The translations under genes were made by a program, and so were the position numbers. Positions 8,496 to 17,991 of a DNA stretch of 64,000 bases are shown here, piece after piece. Positions within the stretch are counted from its first letter, which is position 1, and the number at the start of each line of letters is the position of its first letter. Where the stretch lies: the NCBI GenBank assembly GCA_029222685.1, contig JARHVB010000024.1:62001-126000 (forward strand), read 5' to 3'. Source of the DNA: Terripilifer ovatus. GTDB taxonomy: Bacteria; Pseudomonadota; Alphaproteobacteria; Rhizobiales; Beijerinckiaceae. The notes below the pieces were generated by a model. That model saw nothing but the letters and a program-made list of their open reading frames with translations, searched no databases and was not told the DNA's origin.

Positions 8496-9158
8496 TCACA
8501 ATTGCGCCGTCCAGTCGAAGTCGCGCAGGTAAAGACCAATGGGATTGAGACGGATGGTCTGCTCGTCCTGGGGCGGCGTCAGCACCACGGTCGCGACACC
8601 GCGAAAGCGGCGCGTCGAGAGCTCCTTGCCGCGACGATCGCGCTCGATCTCGGCCCAGTCGATCTGGTAGCTCTGGTTTGAGAGCGCGACGACGTTGCTG
8701 ACCTCGATGGAGACGGTCGCCGTCCGCGCCTTGTTGAAGGGCGAGTTCGCACGAAACCAGGCGTTGACCTTCTCGGTCGCAGGATCTGCGGTGCGCAGCA
8801 GCGCATAAGTCCGGTCGATATATTGCTTCTGGACCGCGGTGTCGGGTGAGACCGACCTGAAATTGCTGACGAAGCCCGCCAGCGTCGCCCGCACGACGCG
8901 CGCGTCGGCATATTCGATCTGCTGCGGAAAGCCCGCGGTGACAGCGCTGCCGAGCTTGTCCACTTCTATGATGTACGGGACGAGCTTGACCTGCGTGCTC
9001 TGATAGAGCGCGTAAGACGTCGCGATCACCGCCAACGCCATCCCGGTGATGCCGACGATGCGCCAAGCGGCCGCGGCCTTCACATAGGAGCCGTAGCGCT
9101 CATTCCATTCCTGCCGTGCCGCGAGATATGGATTCTCCGGTGTCGTCTGCCTCGCCAT
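8496..9158 (-). CDS. trbF: conjugal transfer protein TrbF (VirB8-like)
   Basis: The 220-residue bitopic protein has a cytoplasmic N terminus ([20 protein letters not shown]), one transmembrane helix (~35-51) and a periplasmic VirB8-fold domain. The latter includes [13 protein letters not shown] and the closing [17 protein letters not shown]. In the family it nucleates assembly of the mating channel at the inner membrane. It lies between trbL and trbG as in Ti plasmids. Confidence 0.95.
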   Translation of the reverse strand: MARQTTPENPYLAARQEWNERYGSYVKAAAAWRIVGITGMALAVIATSYALYQSTQVKLVPYIIEVDKLGSAVTAGFPQQIEYADARVVRATLAGFVSNFRSVSPDTAVQKQYIDRTYALLRTADPATEKVNAWFRANSPFNKARTATVSIEVSNVVALSNQSYQIDWAEIERDRRGKELSTRRFRGVATVVLTPPQDEQTIRLNPIGLYLRDFDWTAQL

Positions 9159-9176
9159 CCCCCACCCTCGCCGCCC

Positions 9177-10367
9177 CTATTGGCGTTCATCGGCATTGTT
9201 GTTGCGTTGCCCCGATTGCGACCTGTTTCTGCGTTCATCGAGCTTCGCGTTGGCAAGCCCCAGCGTCGACGCACCCCACGTCCCCGGAACGCCGATTGCT
9301 TTGTCGCGCGCCGCGGACGACAGCGCGCCGCCGGCTGCGCCGATCGCGTCGCTCATGCCCCTGAGCGCTGCCGCCCCGAACGAGGCGCCGCCTGTACGCG
9401 CGTCGGAATAGCTCGCCGCTCCCATCCGGGCCGCGCCTGCGCCAAGCGATGCGGCGCCGGCCGCCATCGAGCCCGCGCCTGCGGCGAATGCGGCCGCCTG
9501 GCTGCCGGCTCGTATCGCCTCCATGCCACTCGAAACCGACGCGCCCTGCACCACGCCTTGAATGATGTTCGGCACGTACATCGCGATCATGAACACCACG
9601 ACGGAGATGCCGGCGATCGCGAGCGTCGACAGGAACTGGTCGCCGGTCGACGGCGAATTCGCGAGGTTGACCAGAACCTCTGAGCCGATGCGTGCGATCA
9701 TCACCAGCGCCATCAGCTTCATGCCGACAGAAAACGCATAGATGAGATAGCGGACCGCAAAATCCTTGGTGAACGACGATCCGCCAAGTCCGAGCATGAT
9801 CATGCCGGCAAGCAGGCCGACATACATCTCCACCATCACCGCCACGAAGATCGCCGCGACCAGCGCGAAGGCGACGACGACGACAATCATGGCGAACACC
9901 GCCGCGATCGCCAGCGCATTGTCCTGAAACAATCCGAACTGTGCCTTCGACGACAGCGCCGAAGCGACCTTCAGGCCGGCATTGAACACGTTGGCGGGCG
10001 ATGCGCCCCCGCCGCCGGCACCGATCTGAAACAGGCTGTCGACCACGGCCTTGGCGAACGCCGGTCCCTGCTCGAGGATGAAAGCGAACAGGCCGATGAA
10101 CAGAATGCGTCGCACGAGCTCGCTAAACCAAGTATCGAGCGAGGCTGCCTGCAGCCCAAGCCAAACTGCCGCGATGCCGATCTCGATGCCGGCAAGAATC
10201 CAGAACAGCGAACGCGCTGCCTGCAGGATCGTGGTTTCCCATCCCTTCGCGGCCGTGACCACCTCGTTTTCCAGATTCGTCAGCAAGCTCCCGTCTTGCG
10301 CCAGCGCCGGCGACGCGACCAGAAGCAGTGCGGCGATCGTCAGCAGGAGGCGATTCGGTGTCGGCAT
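9177..10367 (-). CDS. trbL: conjugal transfer protein TrbL (VirB6-like)
   Basis: The 396-residue polytopic inner-membrane protein has a cleavable-looking signal (LLLTIAALLLVASPALAQ). About six hydrophobic segments follow between residues 55 and 275, including IGIAAVWLGLQ and GLLAGMIMLGLGG. The C terminus is Ala/Gly-rich and repetitive (AGSMAAGAASLGAGAARMGAA), ending in a hydrophilic RNRSQSGQRNNN tail, as usual for P-type TrbL. It is the VirB6-like channel component. The start ATG at 10365-10367 places the signal correctly. Confidence 0.95.
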   Translation of the reverse strand: MPTPNRLLLTIAALLLVASPALAQDGSLLTNLENEVVTAAKGWETTILQAARSLFWILAGIEIGIAAVWLGLQAASLDTWFSELVRRILFIGLFAFILEQGPAFAKAVVDSLFQIGAGGGGASPANVFNAGLKVASALSSKAQFGLFQDNALAIAAVFAMIVVVVAFALVAAIFVAVMVEMYVGLLAGMIMLGLGGSSFTKDFAVRYLIYAFSVGMKLMALVMIARIGSEVLVNLANSPSTGDQFLSTLAIAGISVVVFMIAMYVPNIIQGVVQGASVSSGMEAIRAGSQAAAFAAGAGSMAAGAASLGAGAARMGAASYSDARTGGASFGAAALRGMSDAIGAAGGALSSAARDKAIGVPGTWGASTLGLANAKLDERRNRSQSGQRNNNADERQ

Positions 10368-10376
10368 GATCGCGTC

Positions 10377-10547
10377 CTACTCCTTCCAGCGTGGACGCAT
10401 CGGCTGTCCGCCGCTCGTGTCGTAGTCCGGCTTGGTCTCAAAGAACCGGGACGGCTTCTGGCTCGACGATGGACCGAGGCCAAACCAGACGCCGCCGCCG
10501 GCGAGCACGACGATCGCGACAATGACAACGATGTGAAGCGGTCTCAC
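10377..10547 (-). CDS. trbK: TrbK-like small membrane protein (entry-exclusion position)
   Basis: This 56-residue protein is read from the sequence between trbJ and trbL. A GTG start (complement of 10545-10547) overlaps the trbJ stop as GTGA, which implies translational coupling. It begins MRPLHIVVIVAIVVLAGGGV, a single membrane anchor, and continues with a short polar tail ending PMRPRWKE. TrbK is the entry-exclusion lipoprotein at this exact place in Ti/RP4-type operons. This product lacks a lipobox cysteine, so it belongs with the shorter alternative TrbK forms. The gene position is sure; exclusion activity is inferred. Confidence 0.7.
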   Translation of the reverse strand: MRPLHIVVIVAIVVLAGGGVWFGLGPSSSQKPSRFFETKPDYDTSGGQPMRPRWKE

Positions 10548-11347
10548 CAGCGCGGCTCCATCGTCTGGCCGCCGGAGGTCGACGGCGCGGTCGATGTGAA
10601 AAACTGATCGCGCCGGGCCTGCGCGAGATCGTCCTTGGCCTGCTGCGATTGAAACCAGGTCCCCATCATCGTCACCTGTTGCGAGAACAGGCCGCGCAGC
10701 TTCTGCATCTGGGCGACTTGCTGGGCGGCGATCTGATGCCCCACCTGGAGCGCCTTCATCTGGCCATCGGCGCTCTGCGACATGCCGCGAAGCTGTCCCA
10801 TCGTCGCTTCCTCCGAAGTGAACTGATCGGACGTCAGGCCTGCCGCCTTCAGGCTTGCGCCGATGGTGTCGCGGTTCGTTGTCGACCAGCCCTGCCAGGT
10901 CGACGAGAAGGTCGAACCCGTCGGCAGGTTGGTCTTAAAGTCGGCGTAGCTCTTGAATCGCTGCTTCAGGACGTCATCGGCATTGCCCATCGAGAAGGCG
11001 ATGCCCTGCCCCTGGCCAACGAGGTTGCGCAACTGGTTCAGGTCTTGCTCGACCTGCCCCCAAATATGCTGCGGAAGCTGCGCGGTGTTCTGCAGCATAT
11101 TCTCGTAGATCTTGAGCTGGTTCTGAATCTGTTGCGCAAGCTGCGTGATTTGCGTGATCTGATTGTTGATCTGCTCGGTCGATTTGCCGACCACCGCGAT
11201 CAACTCGGAATTGTTGAGGAGCTGCGTCCATTCGGTTGCGCCGCCTCCGATCGCGCCGCCGCCACCGGCCGCAGCGGGCGTCGCCGCGATGACGCAAGAC
11301 AATACCGCGATGATTGCGGGGCTACGCTGACAAGTGCGTGTCGGCAT
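10544..11347 (-). CDS. trbJ: conjugal transfer protein TrbJ (VirB5-like)
   Basis: The 267-residue secreted protein starts at MPTRTCQRSPAIIAVLSCVI, with signal cleavage near AAAGGGG. I rejected the longer ORF start because it only reads through the end of trbE. The mature part is helical with Q/N-rich heptads (QITQITQLAQQIQNQLKIYENML), typical of the VirB5/TrbJ pilus-tip adhesins. The gene overlaps trbE by 26 bp and trbK by 4 bp. Confidence 0.93.
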   Translation of the reverse strand: MPTRTCQRSPAIIAVLSCVIAATPAAAGGGGAIGGGATEWTQLLNNSELIAVVGKSTEQINNQITQITQLAQQIQNQLKIYENMLQNTAQLPQHIWGQVEQDLNQLRNLVGQGQGIAFSMGNADDVLKQRFKSYADFKTNLPTGSTFSSTWQGWSTTNRDTIGASLKAAGLTSDQFTSEEATMGQLRGMSQSADGQMKALQVGHQIAAQQVAQMQKLRGLFSQQVTMMGTWFQSQQAKDDLAQARRDQFFTSTAPSTSGGQTMEPRW

Positions 11348-13760
11348 CGACCACTCCCCTTGCTTGCAGCCAGCGCACCGGCCAGTCGGGCCCATGCGCC
11401 TGACGAAGTTCACCGATCCGTGCGAGATCGTCCTTTCCGGTCGCCCCCACGAACGCGAGCGTGATCGCCCCGAGGGCCATGTCGAAGAGACGGCGGCCGA
11501 CTGGCGAGACGACGTAGTATTCGCGCTTGGGGATCGCGGTCGCGACGATTTCCACCTGCCGTTCGTTGAACCCAATTCGTTCGTAGAACTCGCGCGTGCC
11601 GGTCTCGCGCGCCCCGCCGTTGGGCAAGCAGATCTTCGTCGGGCAGGATTCCTTGAGGACGTCGATGATGCCCGAGCGCTCAGCGTCGGAGATCGATTGC
11701 GTGGCCAGCACGACCGCGCAATTCGCCTTGCGCAAGACTTTCAGCCACTCCCTGATCTTGTCGCGGAATGTCGGATGCCCGAGCATCAGCCATGCCTCAT
11801 CGAGGATAATGAGGCTCGGCGCGCCGGTCAGGCGCTTCTCGATGCGGCGGAAGAGATAAAGCAGGACCGGCACGAGATTGCGCTCGCCCATGTTCATGAG
11901 CTGCTCGATCTCGAAAGTCTGAAACTCCGACATCAACAGGCCGTCCTGCTCGGCGTCGAGCAGATGACCCATCGGTCCATCAACCGTGTAGGAATGCAGC
12001 GCGTCCTTGATCTCGCGAAGCTGAACGCCCGACACGAAATCCGATAGCGAGCGGCCGCGCGCATTCGCCATCAATGCGATCTGCCGTGAAATTGCATTGC
12101 GATGATCCGGCGTGACCTTCACACCTTGCAGCGCCACCAGCGTTTCGATCCACTCTGACGCCCAAGCGCGATCCGTATCGTCCTCGAGCTCGGCGAGGGG
12201 ACAAAACGATAGCCCCTCCCCTGCCCCGACATCGTAGTGATCGCCGCCGGCCGCGACCGTCAGCGGAAACATCGACCGGCCCTTGTCGAAGCAGAAGAGC
12301 TGTGCGCCCGCATAGCGCCGAAACTGCGCGGCGATCAGCGCGAGAAGGGTCGACTTGCCCGACCCTGTCGGACCGAACACCAGCGTATGACCGACATCGT
12401 CGACATGGAGGTTCAGCCGGAAAGGGGTCGAGCCGGAGGCGACCTGCATCAGCGGCGGTGCGCCCGGCGGATAGAACGGACAGGGCGCGGTTGGGCTGCC
12501 GGACCAGACGGCGTTGAGCGGGATCAAGTCCGCGAGGTTGCGCGTGCTGATGAGCGGCTCGCGGATGTTGGCGTACCAATTGCCCGGCAGCGAGCCGAGG
12601 AAGGCTTCCGTCGCGTTCAAGGTCTCGATGCGCGCGCCGAAGCCCTCCGCCTGGATGAGGCGTCGTACCGCCTCGGCCTTCTCGCGCAGGCGCCGCGCCT
12701 CGCTGTCGAAGATGACGACGACCGGCGTGTAATATCCATAAGCCACAAGGCCGGACGATGCCTGGCCGATCGCGTCCTCGGTTTCAGCGACCATCAAGAC
12801 GGCGTCCTGATCGATCGATCGGCTTTGTGTCTGAAAGAGCTGATCGAAGAATGGCCGCACCTTTTGCTGCCACTTCTTGCGCGTGCGCTCGAGCCGCGTG
12901 CGCGCCTCCTGGTCGTCCAGAAACATGAAGCGGCTCGACCAGCGGTAAGTCAGCGGCATGAGGTCGAGCGCGTTGAGGATGCCCGGCCAGCTCTCCGCCG
13001 GAAACCCATCGATGCCGATGACGGCGAGATAGCGATCGTCGACCATCGGCGACAGGCCGTGGTGGAATTCGGCAGTCACCACGAAATCGAGATACATCGG
13101 AATCTCGGGAAGCCGGATCGGATGGTTCTCGCCGGTAATGCAGAAGCGCACAAACTGAAACAGCTCGTCATAGCGCGCGCGGCGCACGCTGCCCTCGTCC
13201 TCGACCTCCTGCGTCTGCATGCGCCGGATCGACAGCACGTTGCCGAGATACTGCTCGACCTCGCGGATCGACGTCAGGAAGGTCTCGAGCGTCTTATCGG
13301 CGAAGGACGTCGAGCGGCTTTCGTCATCGGAATAGACATAGCGCGACAAGCCCGACTTGCGCCGTTCGGACGGCCGATAGGTCAGGATCAGCGCATGCTC
13401 GCTCTCGAAGTGCCCGGCGTTGGCTTCGAAGCGCCGGCGGCGCTCATTGTCGATCGCCCGCGTCACCGGATCGGGAAAGTGGCAATCCTCGCGCGCGGGA
13501 TAGGCCAGCGCCGGCACGCGCACGGCTTCGACCTGAATCATCCATCCCGAGCCGAGACGCGCGAGCACCGCGTTGATCAGCCGCGAGACCTCGTTGCGCT
13601 CCACATCGGTCGAGCTTTCGCTGTCAGGTCCCGCGAAGTACCAGCCCGCCATGAGCGAGCCGTCCTTGAGCAGGACGACACCTGGCGCGACCAGGCCGGC
13701 ATATGGCAGCAGGTCCGCGAAGGACGGGCCGGTATGTCGAAAGTCGCGCAACGCCACCAT
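11322..13760 (-). CDS. trbE: conjugal transfer ATPase TrbE (VirB4-like)
   Basis: The 812-residue cytoplasmic/inner-membrane ATPase powers mating-channel assembly. The start MVALRDFRHTGPSFADLLPY at 13760 matches the family N terminus; the ORF runs 46 codons further upstream through trbD and was trimmed. Walker A is GPTGSGKST at ~residue 463. Walker B is LIILDEAWLML at ~653, followed by the VirB4 motif ATQSISDAERSG. The length is normal. It lies 8 bp after trbD and overlaps trbJ. Confidence 0.96.
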   Translation of the reverse strand: MVALRDFRHTGPSFADLLPYAGLVAPGVVLLKDGSLMAGWYFAGPDSESSTDVERNEVSRLINAVLARLGSGWMIQVEAVRVPALAYPAREDCHFPDPVTRAIDNERRRRFEANAGHFESEHALILTYRPSERRKSGLSRYVYSDDESRSTSFADKTLETFLTSIREVEQYLGNVLSIRRMQTQEVEDEGSVRRARYDELFQFVRFCITGENHPIRLPEIPMYLDFVVTAEFHHGLSPMVDDRYLAVIGIDGFPAESWPGILNALDLMPLTYRWSSRFMFLDDQEARTRLERTRKKWQQKVRPFFDQLFQTQSRSIDQDAVLMVAETEDAIGQASSGLVAYGYYTPVVVIFDSEARRLREKAEAVRRLIQAEGFGARIETLNATEAFLGSLPGNWYANIREPLISTRNLADLIPLNAVWSGSPTAPCPFYPPGAPPLMQVASGSTPFRLNLHVDDVGHTLVFGPTGSGKSTLLALIAAQFRRYAGAQLFCFDKGRSMFPLTVAAGGDHYDVGAGEGLSFCPLAELEDDTDRAWASEWIETLVALQGVKVTPDHRNAISRQIALMANARGRSLSDFVSGVQLREIKDALHSYTVDGPMGHLLDAEQDGLLMSEFQTFEIEQLMNMGERNLVPVLLYLFRRIEKRLTGAPSLIILDEAWLMLGHPTFRDKIREWLKVLRKANCAVVLATQSISDAERSGIIDVLKESCPTKICLPNGGARETGTREFYERIGFNERQVEIVATAIPKREYYVVSPVGRRLFDMALGAITLAFVGATGKDDLARIGELRQAHGPDWPVRWLQARGVVDADTHLSA

Positions 13761-13768
13761 CGCCGACC

Positions 13769-14068
13769 TCAATACTTGCGCCAGGGCGTTGACGTCGGCC
13801 GATACTGCGGCTGGTAGCGGATGTGCCGCAGATAGACGTGCCGCATCATCGGGTCGGCCTTCGCCATCATGCGCAGGATGCCGACGATGCCGCTCCACAC
13901 GAGAAGTCCCAGCAAGACCGAGAACCAGGTCAGCACGACGAAAATCAGAATGACGGCGGCAAGCCCAGTCATCAGCACCAGTTCGCGGTCGGCGCCGAGC
14001 AAGAGACTCGGACGTGACAGCGCGCGATGGATTCTTGAGTGATGAAGATTAGAGAACACCTCAGCCAT
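13769..14068 (-). CDS. trbD: conjugal transfer protein TrbD (VirB3-like)
   Basis: The 99-residue protein begins [20 protein letters not shown], the VirB3/TrbD N-terminal signature. A double hydrophobic segment follows ([27 protein letters not shown] and on). The short C terminus contains [19 protein letters not shown], which is family typical. It overlaps trbC by 8 bp and precedes trbE, with which VirB3 proteins form the inner-membrane energising complex. Confidence 0.94.
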   Translation of the reverse strand: MAEVFSNLHHSRIHRALSRPSLLLGADRELVLMTGLAAVILIFVVLTWFSVLLGLLVWSGIVGILRMMAKADPMMRHVYLRHIRYQPQYRPTSTPWRKY

Positions 14069-14420
14069 GCGGCAGCTCCTCCTGCTCGCTGGCCTCGACG
14101 GTGCCGATCGATGCGCCGGATGCGCCGAACAAGCCGACAATCTGTGTTGCGCCGAGCAGGATGCCGGCGACCAGCACGACGTACATGAGCCGCCGCGCGA
14201 AATCGTTCAGCTCACCGCCGAAGATCAGCATGCCGCCGGCGACCGCGACGGCCGCCAACGCAATGAAGCCCGCGACCGGGCCCGTGATCGATTGCTGGAT
14301 CTGTTGCAGCGGACCTTCCCACGGCAGGCCCCCTCCCCCGCCCGCCAATGCGGGTTGCGCAGCAATGACCAACGCAGCGCATGCGACGAGACCAAGCCCA
14401 AGGCGACGTTCAAGCGACAC
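14061..14420 (-). CDS. trbC: conjugal transfer pilin TrbC (VirB2-like)
   Basis: The 119-residue propilin starts from the GTG at 14420 because a strong GGGAGGAGG lies just upstream; the ORF's ATG at 14480 is inside trbB and lacks such a site. It has a long signal ([20 protein letters not shown]), a glycine-rich junction [14 protein letters not shown], and two hydrophobic helices of the cyclic-pilin type. The last codons of trbB overlap its start by 11 bp. Confidence 0.92.
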   Translation of the reverse strand: MSLERRLGLGLVACAALVIAAQPALAGGGGGLPWEGPLQQIQQSITGPVAGFIALAAVAVAGGMLIFGGELNDFARRLMYVVLVAGILLGATQIVGLFGASGASIGTVEASEQEELPHG

Positions 14421-15372
14421 GTTGCTCCTCCTCCCGGCATGATTGGATTCGATATTCGCCGCGCGCGAAGCCCTCGACATGAAGAATGTCGCGCACGACG
14501 CGGCCGCGCGCGGTCTTCTCGATCGAGACGATGAGGTCGACAGCTTCGCCGATGACCGCCTGCATCGGTTGTTGGCTCGCTTCCGCCGTGAGCTGCTCGA
14601 GGCGCGTGAGCGCCGATTGCGCTGAATTCGCGTGGATCGTGGTGATGCCGCCCGGGTGGCCGGTGTTCCACGCTTTCAGAAGGGTGAGCGCGGCACCATC
14701 GCGGACCTCGCCGACGACGATGCGATCCGGTCGCAGCCGCATCGTCGACTTCAACAGGCGGCCCATGTCGATGGTGTCGGTCGTATGCAGGGCGACCGCA
14801 TTGTCGGCGACGCATTGCAGCTCGGCCGTGTCCTCGAGGATGACGATGCGATGGTCGGGCGCGGAGGCGACCATCTCAGCGATGACCGCGTTGGTGAGCG
14901 TCGTCTTGCCGGAGCCGGTGCCGCCGGAGATGACAATGTTCATCCGTGACGTCACGGCGTTGCGGATCATGCGCGCCTGCGGCTCCGTCATGATCCGGTC
15001 GCGCACATAAGCGGCGAGCGGGATCACTTGCGAGGCGCGCCGGCGGATCGCAAAGGCCGGTCCGGACACGACCGGAGGCAACAGTCCTTCGAAGCGGTGA
15101 GCGCCGATCGGCAGCTCGCCGGACACGATCGGACGTTCGTCGTCGACCTCAGAGTTGAGGGCATGCGCGACACTGCCGATGATGATCTCGGCCGCGGCGT
15201 TGCTCATCTGGCCGACGCGGGCGATCCCCTGCCCTAGCCGCTCGACGAACAGGTGGCCATCAGGATTGCACATCACTTCGACGACGTTCGGATCGTCGAG
15301 CGCCGTGCAGATCGTGTCGCCCAGCGCCTCCTGCAGCTTACGGACGAGGCGCGGATGGGAGCGCAGTTGCAC
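14410..15372 (-). CDS. trbB: conjugal transfer ATPase TrbB (VirB11-like)
   Basis: This is a 320-residue hexameric traffic ATPase. The GTG start at 15372 ([18 protein letters not shown]) is preceded by AGGGAGG; the ORF extends 30 codons upstream into traI and was trimmed. Motifs are Walker [11 protein letters not shown] at ~residue 150, Asp box [11 protein letters not shown], Walker [14 protein letters not shown], and His box [11 protein letters not shown]. It lies 13 bp after the traI stop, first of the trb genes. Confidence 0.96.
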   Translation of the reverse strand: MQLRSHPRLVRKLQEALGDTICTALDDPNVVEVMCNPDGHLFVERLGQGIARVGQMSNAAAEIIIGSVAHALNSEVDDERPIVSGELPIGAHRFEGLLPPVVSGPAFAIRRRASQVIPLAAYVRDRIMTEPQARMIRNAVTSRMNIVISGGTGSGKTTLTNAVIAEMVASAPDHRIVILEDTAELQCVADNAVALHTTDTIDMGRLLKSTMRLRPDRIVVGEVRDGAALTLLKAWNTGHPGGITTIHANSAQSALTRLEQLTAEASQQPMQAVIGEAVDLIVSIEKTARGRVVRDILHVEGFARGEYRIQSCREEEQRVA

Positions 15373-15385
15373 GGAACGCCTCCCT

Positions 15386-16012
15386 CTACGCCGCCGACCG
15401 GCGGAGGCCGCCAAGGTCGGATCGGTAGCCCGGCGGTCGCACGGTCGCGAAGCTGGCATCATCGGCCGGCAGTGCGCCGGCGACGCTCAGCGTCTCGCCG
15501 ATCACACGGGGCTCGCCGAGGCGCCGCATCGGCCAGCGCGCCCGGTTCAGCAGCCGCTCAAACCGCACATCGGTCGCGGTAACGATCTCCCGGTAGCCCG
15601 CCCCCATCGACCATTCGATGATCGCCGCGAACAACGTCAGCGTGGCGCGGTGCAGGCCGCGCGCCGTCACTGCCTCGACGGCGCCGGTGTCGACACAGAA
15701 GCGCGAGCTTTCGATCATCCGGGGATGGGCTTCGAGCCGCCCGCCGGCCAGGAGCTGCGGGAAGGCGTCGGCCAGCATGGTCGGCCCGGTCGCCGGCAGG
15801 AGCCGGGCGCACCCCAGCACCGGCCCCCGCTCGGCGACCGCGAGGATGTAGACCGGGTTCAGTCGATCGAAACCATCGGTCTCCACCCCGTCCTCGATCT
15901 CGACGTCCCAACCCAGCCGTCCGCCGAACACCCTCGCCCTCAGGCGGTGCATGTCGGCGATCTGATCGCCGAACGTCCCCCGGTCTTCTGGCCTCACCGC
16001 AATCGCCCGCAT
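15386..16012 (-). CDS. traI: acyl-homoserine-lactone synthase TraI (LuxI family)
   Basis: The 208-residue enzyme makes the quorum signal from S-adenosylmethionine and an acyl carrier. It has the LuxI N-terminal signature: RARVFGGRLGWDVEIEDGVETDGFD carries the conserved Arg, Phe, Trp, Asp and Asp. The downstream pair MIESSRFCVD supplies Glu and Arg. The start MRAIAVRPEDRG at 16012 fits the family; the longer ORF start does not. As in Ti plasmids it is the first gene of the trb operon, so signal production and the mating apparatus are co-expressed. The cognate LuxR-type TraR gene is not in the window. Confidence 0.93.
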   Translation of the reverse strand: MRAIAVRPEDRGTFGDQIADMHRLRARVFGGRLGWDVEIEDGVETDGFDRLNPVYILAVAERGPVLGCARLLPATGPTMLADAFPQLLAGGRLEAHPRMIESSRFCVDTGAVEAVTARGLHRATLTLFAAIIEWSMGAGYREIVTATDVRFERLLNRARWPMRRLGEPRVIGETLSVAGALPADDASFATVRPPGYRSDLGGLRRSAA

Positions 16013-16379
16013 CTCGCCTCCCGCCGTTTTGGTTGCAGACAGCGAGACGAACACGCGGGTTTCGGCGTGTCAGACCGTCGAATCCGACAGGCGGCGGTGA
16101 GCTGAGTCGCGGGAGTGAACGCTGGGTGCCGACGAAGCGGCGTGTTCAATCGTCGGAAGCGGCGTTGCGAACCCGTCGATTCCGACAGGGCCTTTGGCAG
16201 CGCGGCCGACGCGACGTGAACGCGCTAAACTATTTCCACATCAACGCAAAAGATGACTTGCGAAGAATTTCCAGCATACCGAGCGCGAGGACGTTAGGAT
16301 CTCGTTAACCAATAAGTTCTTGCCAGAATCGGTTTCACGGGTAGCTTCACGGAAGAATGGCCGAAACGGCGATTTTTCC
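16013..16379. promoter_or_regulatory. divergent traI/repA control region with a repeated 17-bp motif
   Basis: The 367 bp between the divergent traI and repA genes hold no ORF I can support. They should contain both promoters. CCGTCGAATCCGACAGG (16075-16091) recurs as CCGTCGATTCCGACAGG (16173-16189), a single mismatch 98 bp apart, and a partial related copy (TCGTCGGAAGCGG) lies between them near 16151. In Ti-type plasmids this region carries tra boxes bound by TraR and sites for RepA/RepB autorepression. I do not see a textbook 18-bp tra box. Confidence 0.55.
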
Positions 16380-17624
16380 GTGACGAAGGTTCTGCCCGTG
16401 CTCAACGCGCCAAGCCGATCTGAATCTGAAACGCCGACCGTCGACCAGACCATCGGCGAGCATGCAAGTTTGCTCAGTTCGCAGATCCAGGCGATGAGCG
16501 ATGCGCTGTTCCCGCCGACATCGAAGAAAACCCTACGGCGCTTCACGTCAGGCGAAGCAGGTCGCCTGATCGGCATATCCGATTCGACGCTCCGAAAGAT
16601 GAGCCTGGCCGGCGAAGGCCCGACCCCGGAGACGGCGAGCAACGGGCGGCGTCTCTATACGCTCGGACAAATCAATGAAGTCCGGCAGCGCCTCGCAGAG
16701 ACGATGCGCGGCAAGGACGCCACGGCCTTCGTGCCCCGTCGCTCCGATCGTGACCACCTTCAAGTCATCGCGGTCGCGAACTTCAAGGGCGGCTCCGGCA
16801 AAACGACAACGGCCGCGCACCTCGCCCAATACCTCGGACTGCACGGATATCGCACGCTCGCGGTCGATCTCGATCCCCAGGCAAGCATGTCCGCGCTGTT
16901 CGGCGTACTGCCGGAAGCCGACGTCGCGAAGAACGAGACGCTTTATGCGGCGATCAGATACGACGCGGATCGCCGGCCCCTCAGCGACGTGATTCTGCCA
17001 ACCTACTTCGAAGGCGTGGACCTGGTGCCGGGCAACCTCGAACTGATGGAGTTCGAGCACACGACCCCCCTCGCCCTCACCGCCGAGGACAGAACGGAAG
17101 GGCGGCTGTTCTTTTCGCGCGTGGCACGCGCGTTCGATGAGGTCGCTGATCGCTACGATGTGGTGGTGATGGACTGCCCGCCGCAGCTCGGCTTTCTGAC
17201 CTTGACCGGCCTGTGCGCCGCCACAGGCATGCTGATCACCGTCCATCCGCAGATGCTCGATGTCGCCTCGATGAGCCAGTTTCTGCTGATGACCGAGGCG
17301 CTCCTGACAGAGCTCAAGAAAAGCGGTGCCGTCCTCAAGTATGACTTCATGCGTTATTTGCTGACTCGATTTGAGCCGCAGGACGGGCCGCAGACCAAGG
17401 TCGCGGCGTTGCTCCGGAACCTGTTCGGCGACCATGTGCTCACCAACCCGATGCTCAAATCGACCGCGATATCGGACGCCGGACTTTCGAAGCAGACACT
17501 CTACGAGATCGGCCGTGAGAGCATGACGCGGTCAACGTATGATCGTGCGATCGAGGCGCTCGACGCCGTCAATGGGGAGGTCGAAGGGCTGATCCGAACG
17601 GCTTGGGGGCGCGCGAAATGTTGA
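16380..17624 (+). CDS. repA: plasmid partitioning protein RepA (ParA-like)
   Basis: The 414-residue ParA-type ATPase partitions repABC replicons and autorepresses the operon. The N-terminal DNA-binding part includes LRRFTSGEAGRLIGISDSTLRKMSLAGEGP. The deviant Walker A KGGSGKTTT lies at ~residue 137, followed by VDLDPQASMSALFG and VVMDCPPQLGF. I use the GTG at 16380, which gives a normal RepA length; a TTG at 16320 would add 20 unconserved residues. It is first of repA-repB-repC and divergent from traI. Confidence 0.94.
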   Translation: MTKVLPVLNAPSRSESETPTVDQTIGEHASLLSSQIQAMSDALFPPTSKKTLRRFTSGEAGRLIGISDSTLRKMSLAGEGPTPETASNGRRLYTLGQINEVRQRLAETMRGKDATAFVPRRSDRDHLQVIAVANFKGGSGKTTTAAHLAQYLGLHGYRTLAVDLDPQASMSALFGVLPEADVAKNETLYAAIRYDADRRPLSDVILPTYFEGVDLVPGNLELMEFEHTTPLALTAEDRTEGRLFFSRVARAFDEVADRYDVVVMDCPPQLGFLTLTGLCAATGMLITVHPQMLDVASMSQFLLMTEALLTELKKSGAVLKYDFMRYLLTRFEPQDGPQTKVAALLRNLFGDHVLTNPMLKSTAISDAGLSKQTLYEIGRESMTRSTYDRAIEALDAVNGEVEGLIRTAWGRAKC

Positions 17625-17671
17625 GGTTATTTCGCCACTGTCGTTCGATTCGGAGCCTCCGCCGCGCTCTG

Positions 17672-17687
17672 GTTGGGAGCTCCCAAC
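17672..17687. repeat. parS site 1
   Basis: The palindrome GTTGGGAGCTCCCAAC fits the repABC centromere consensus GTT-N4-GC-N4-AAC. It is the first of four identical copies, 48 bp after the repA stop, and a likely RepB binding site. Confidence 0.9.
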
Positions 17688-17806
17688 TCATCGCGCGAAC
17701 GGGTCGATGCGGCAGCCGACAATCGCGCCAGGGACAGCGGACAGCCGGCGTGCGATCACGGCGCGTGGCGCTGCGCGCTGTGTCGAGGGGGCTTGCCGCG
17801 GCCTCA

Positions 17807-17822
17807 GTTGGGAGCTCCCAAC
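17807..17822. repeat. parS site 2
   Basis: Exact second copy of GTTGGGAGCTCCCAAC in the repA-repB gap, 135 bp downstream of site 1. Confidence 0.9.
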
Positions 17823-17920
17823 TTGCCACCGCGGCGCACTTCCCGAGGCCGCGCCGTGGCAAGACGGAATGGTTAACCGGCCCTCGCCTGAGCGGGCGTC
17901 TCGCCACGCGCGACGCCTCG

Positions 17921-17936
17921 GTTGGGAGCTCCCAAC
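17921..17936. repeat. parS site 3
   Basis: Exact third copy of the 16-bp palindrome, 114 bp downstream of site 2 and 55 bp before the repB start. Confidence 0.9.
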
Positions 17937-17991
17937 GGACCGTTCCATGCCGCCAATCGAGCGTGACGATGCCAGCCGCACGGAGGGCGCT

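Noticed and set aside
12237..13817. 526-codon open frame opposite trbE
   Set aside because: Arg/Asp/His-rich mirror of a high-GC gene, with no domain; trbE on the other strand is unambiguous.
17707..17991. N-terminal extension of the RepB frame
   Set aside because: The frame is open only because the parS-bearing spacer lacks stops; it would translate parS as SWELPT repeats. RepB homologues start at MSRKDVLNNLF.
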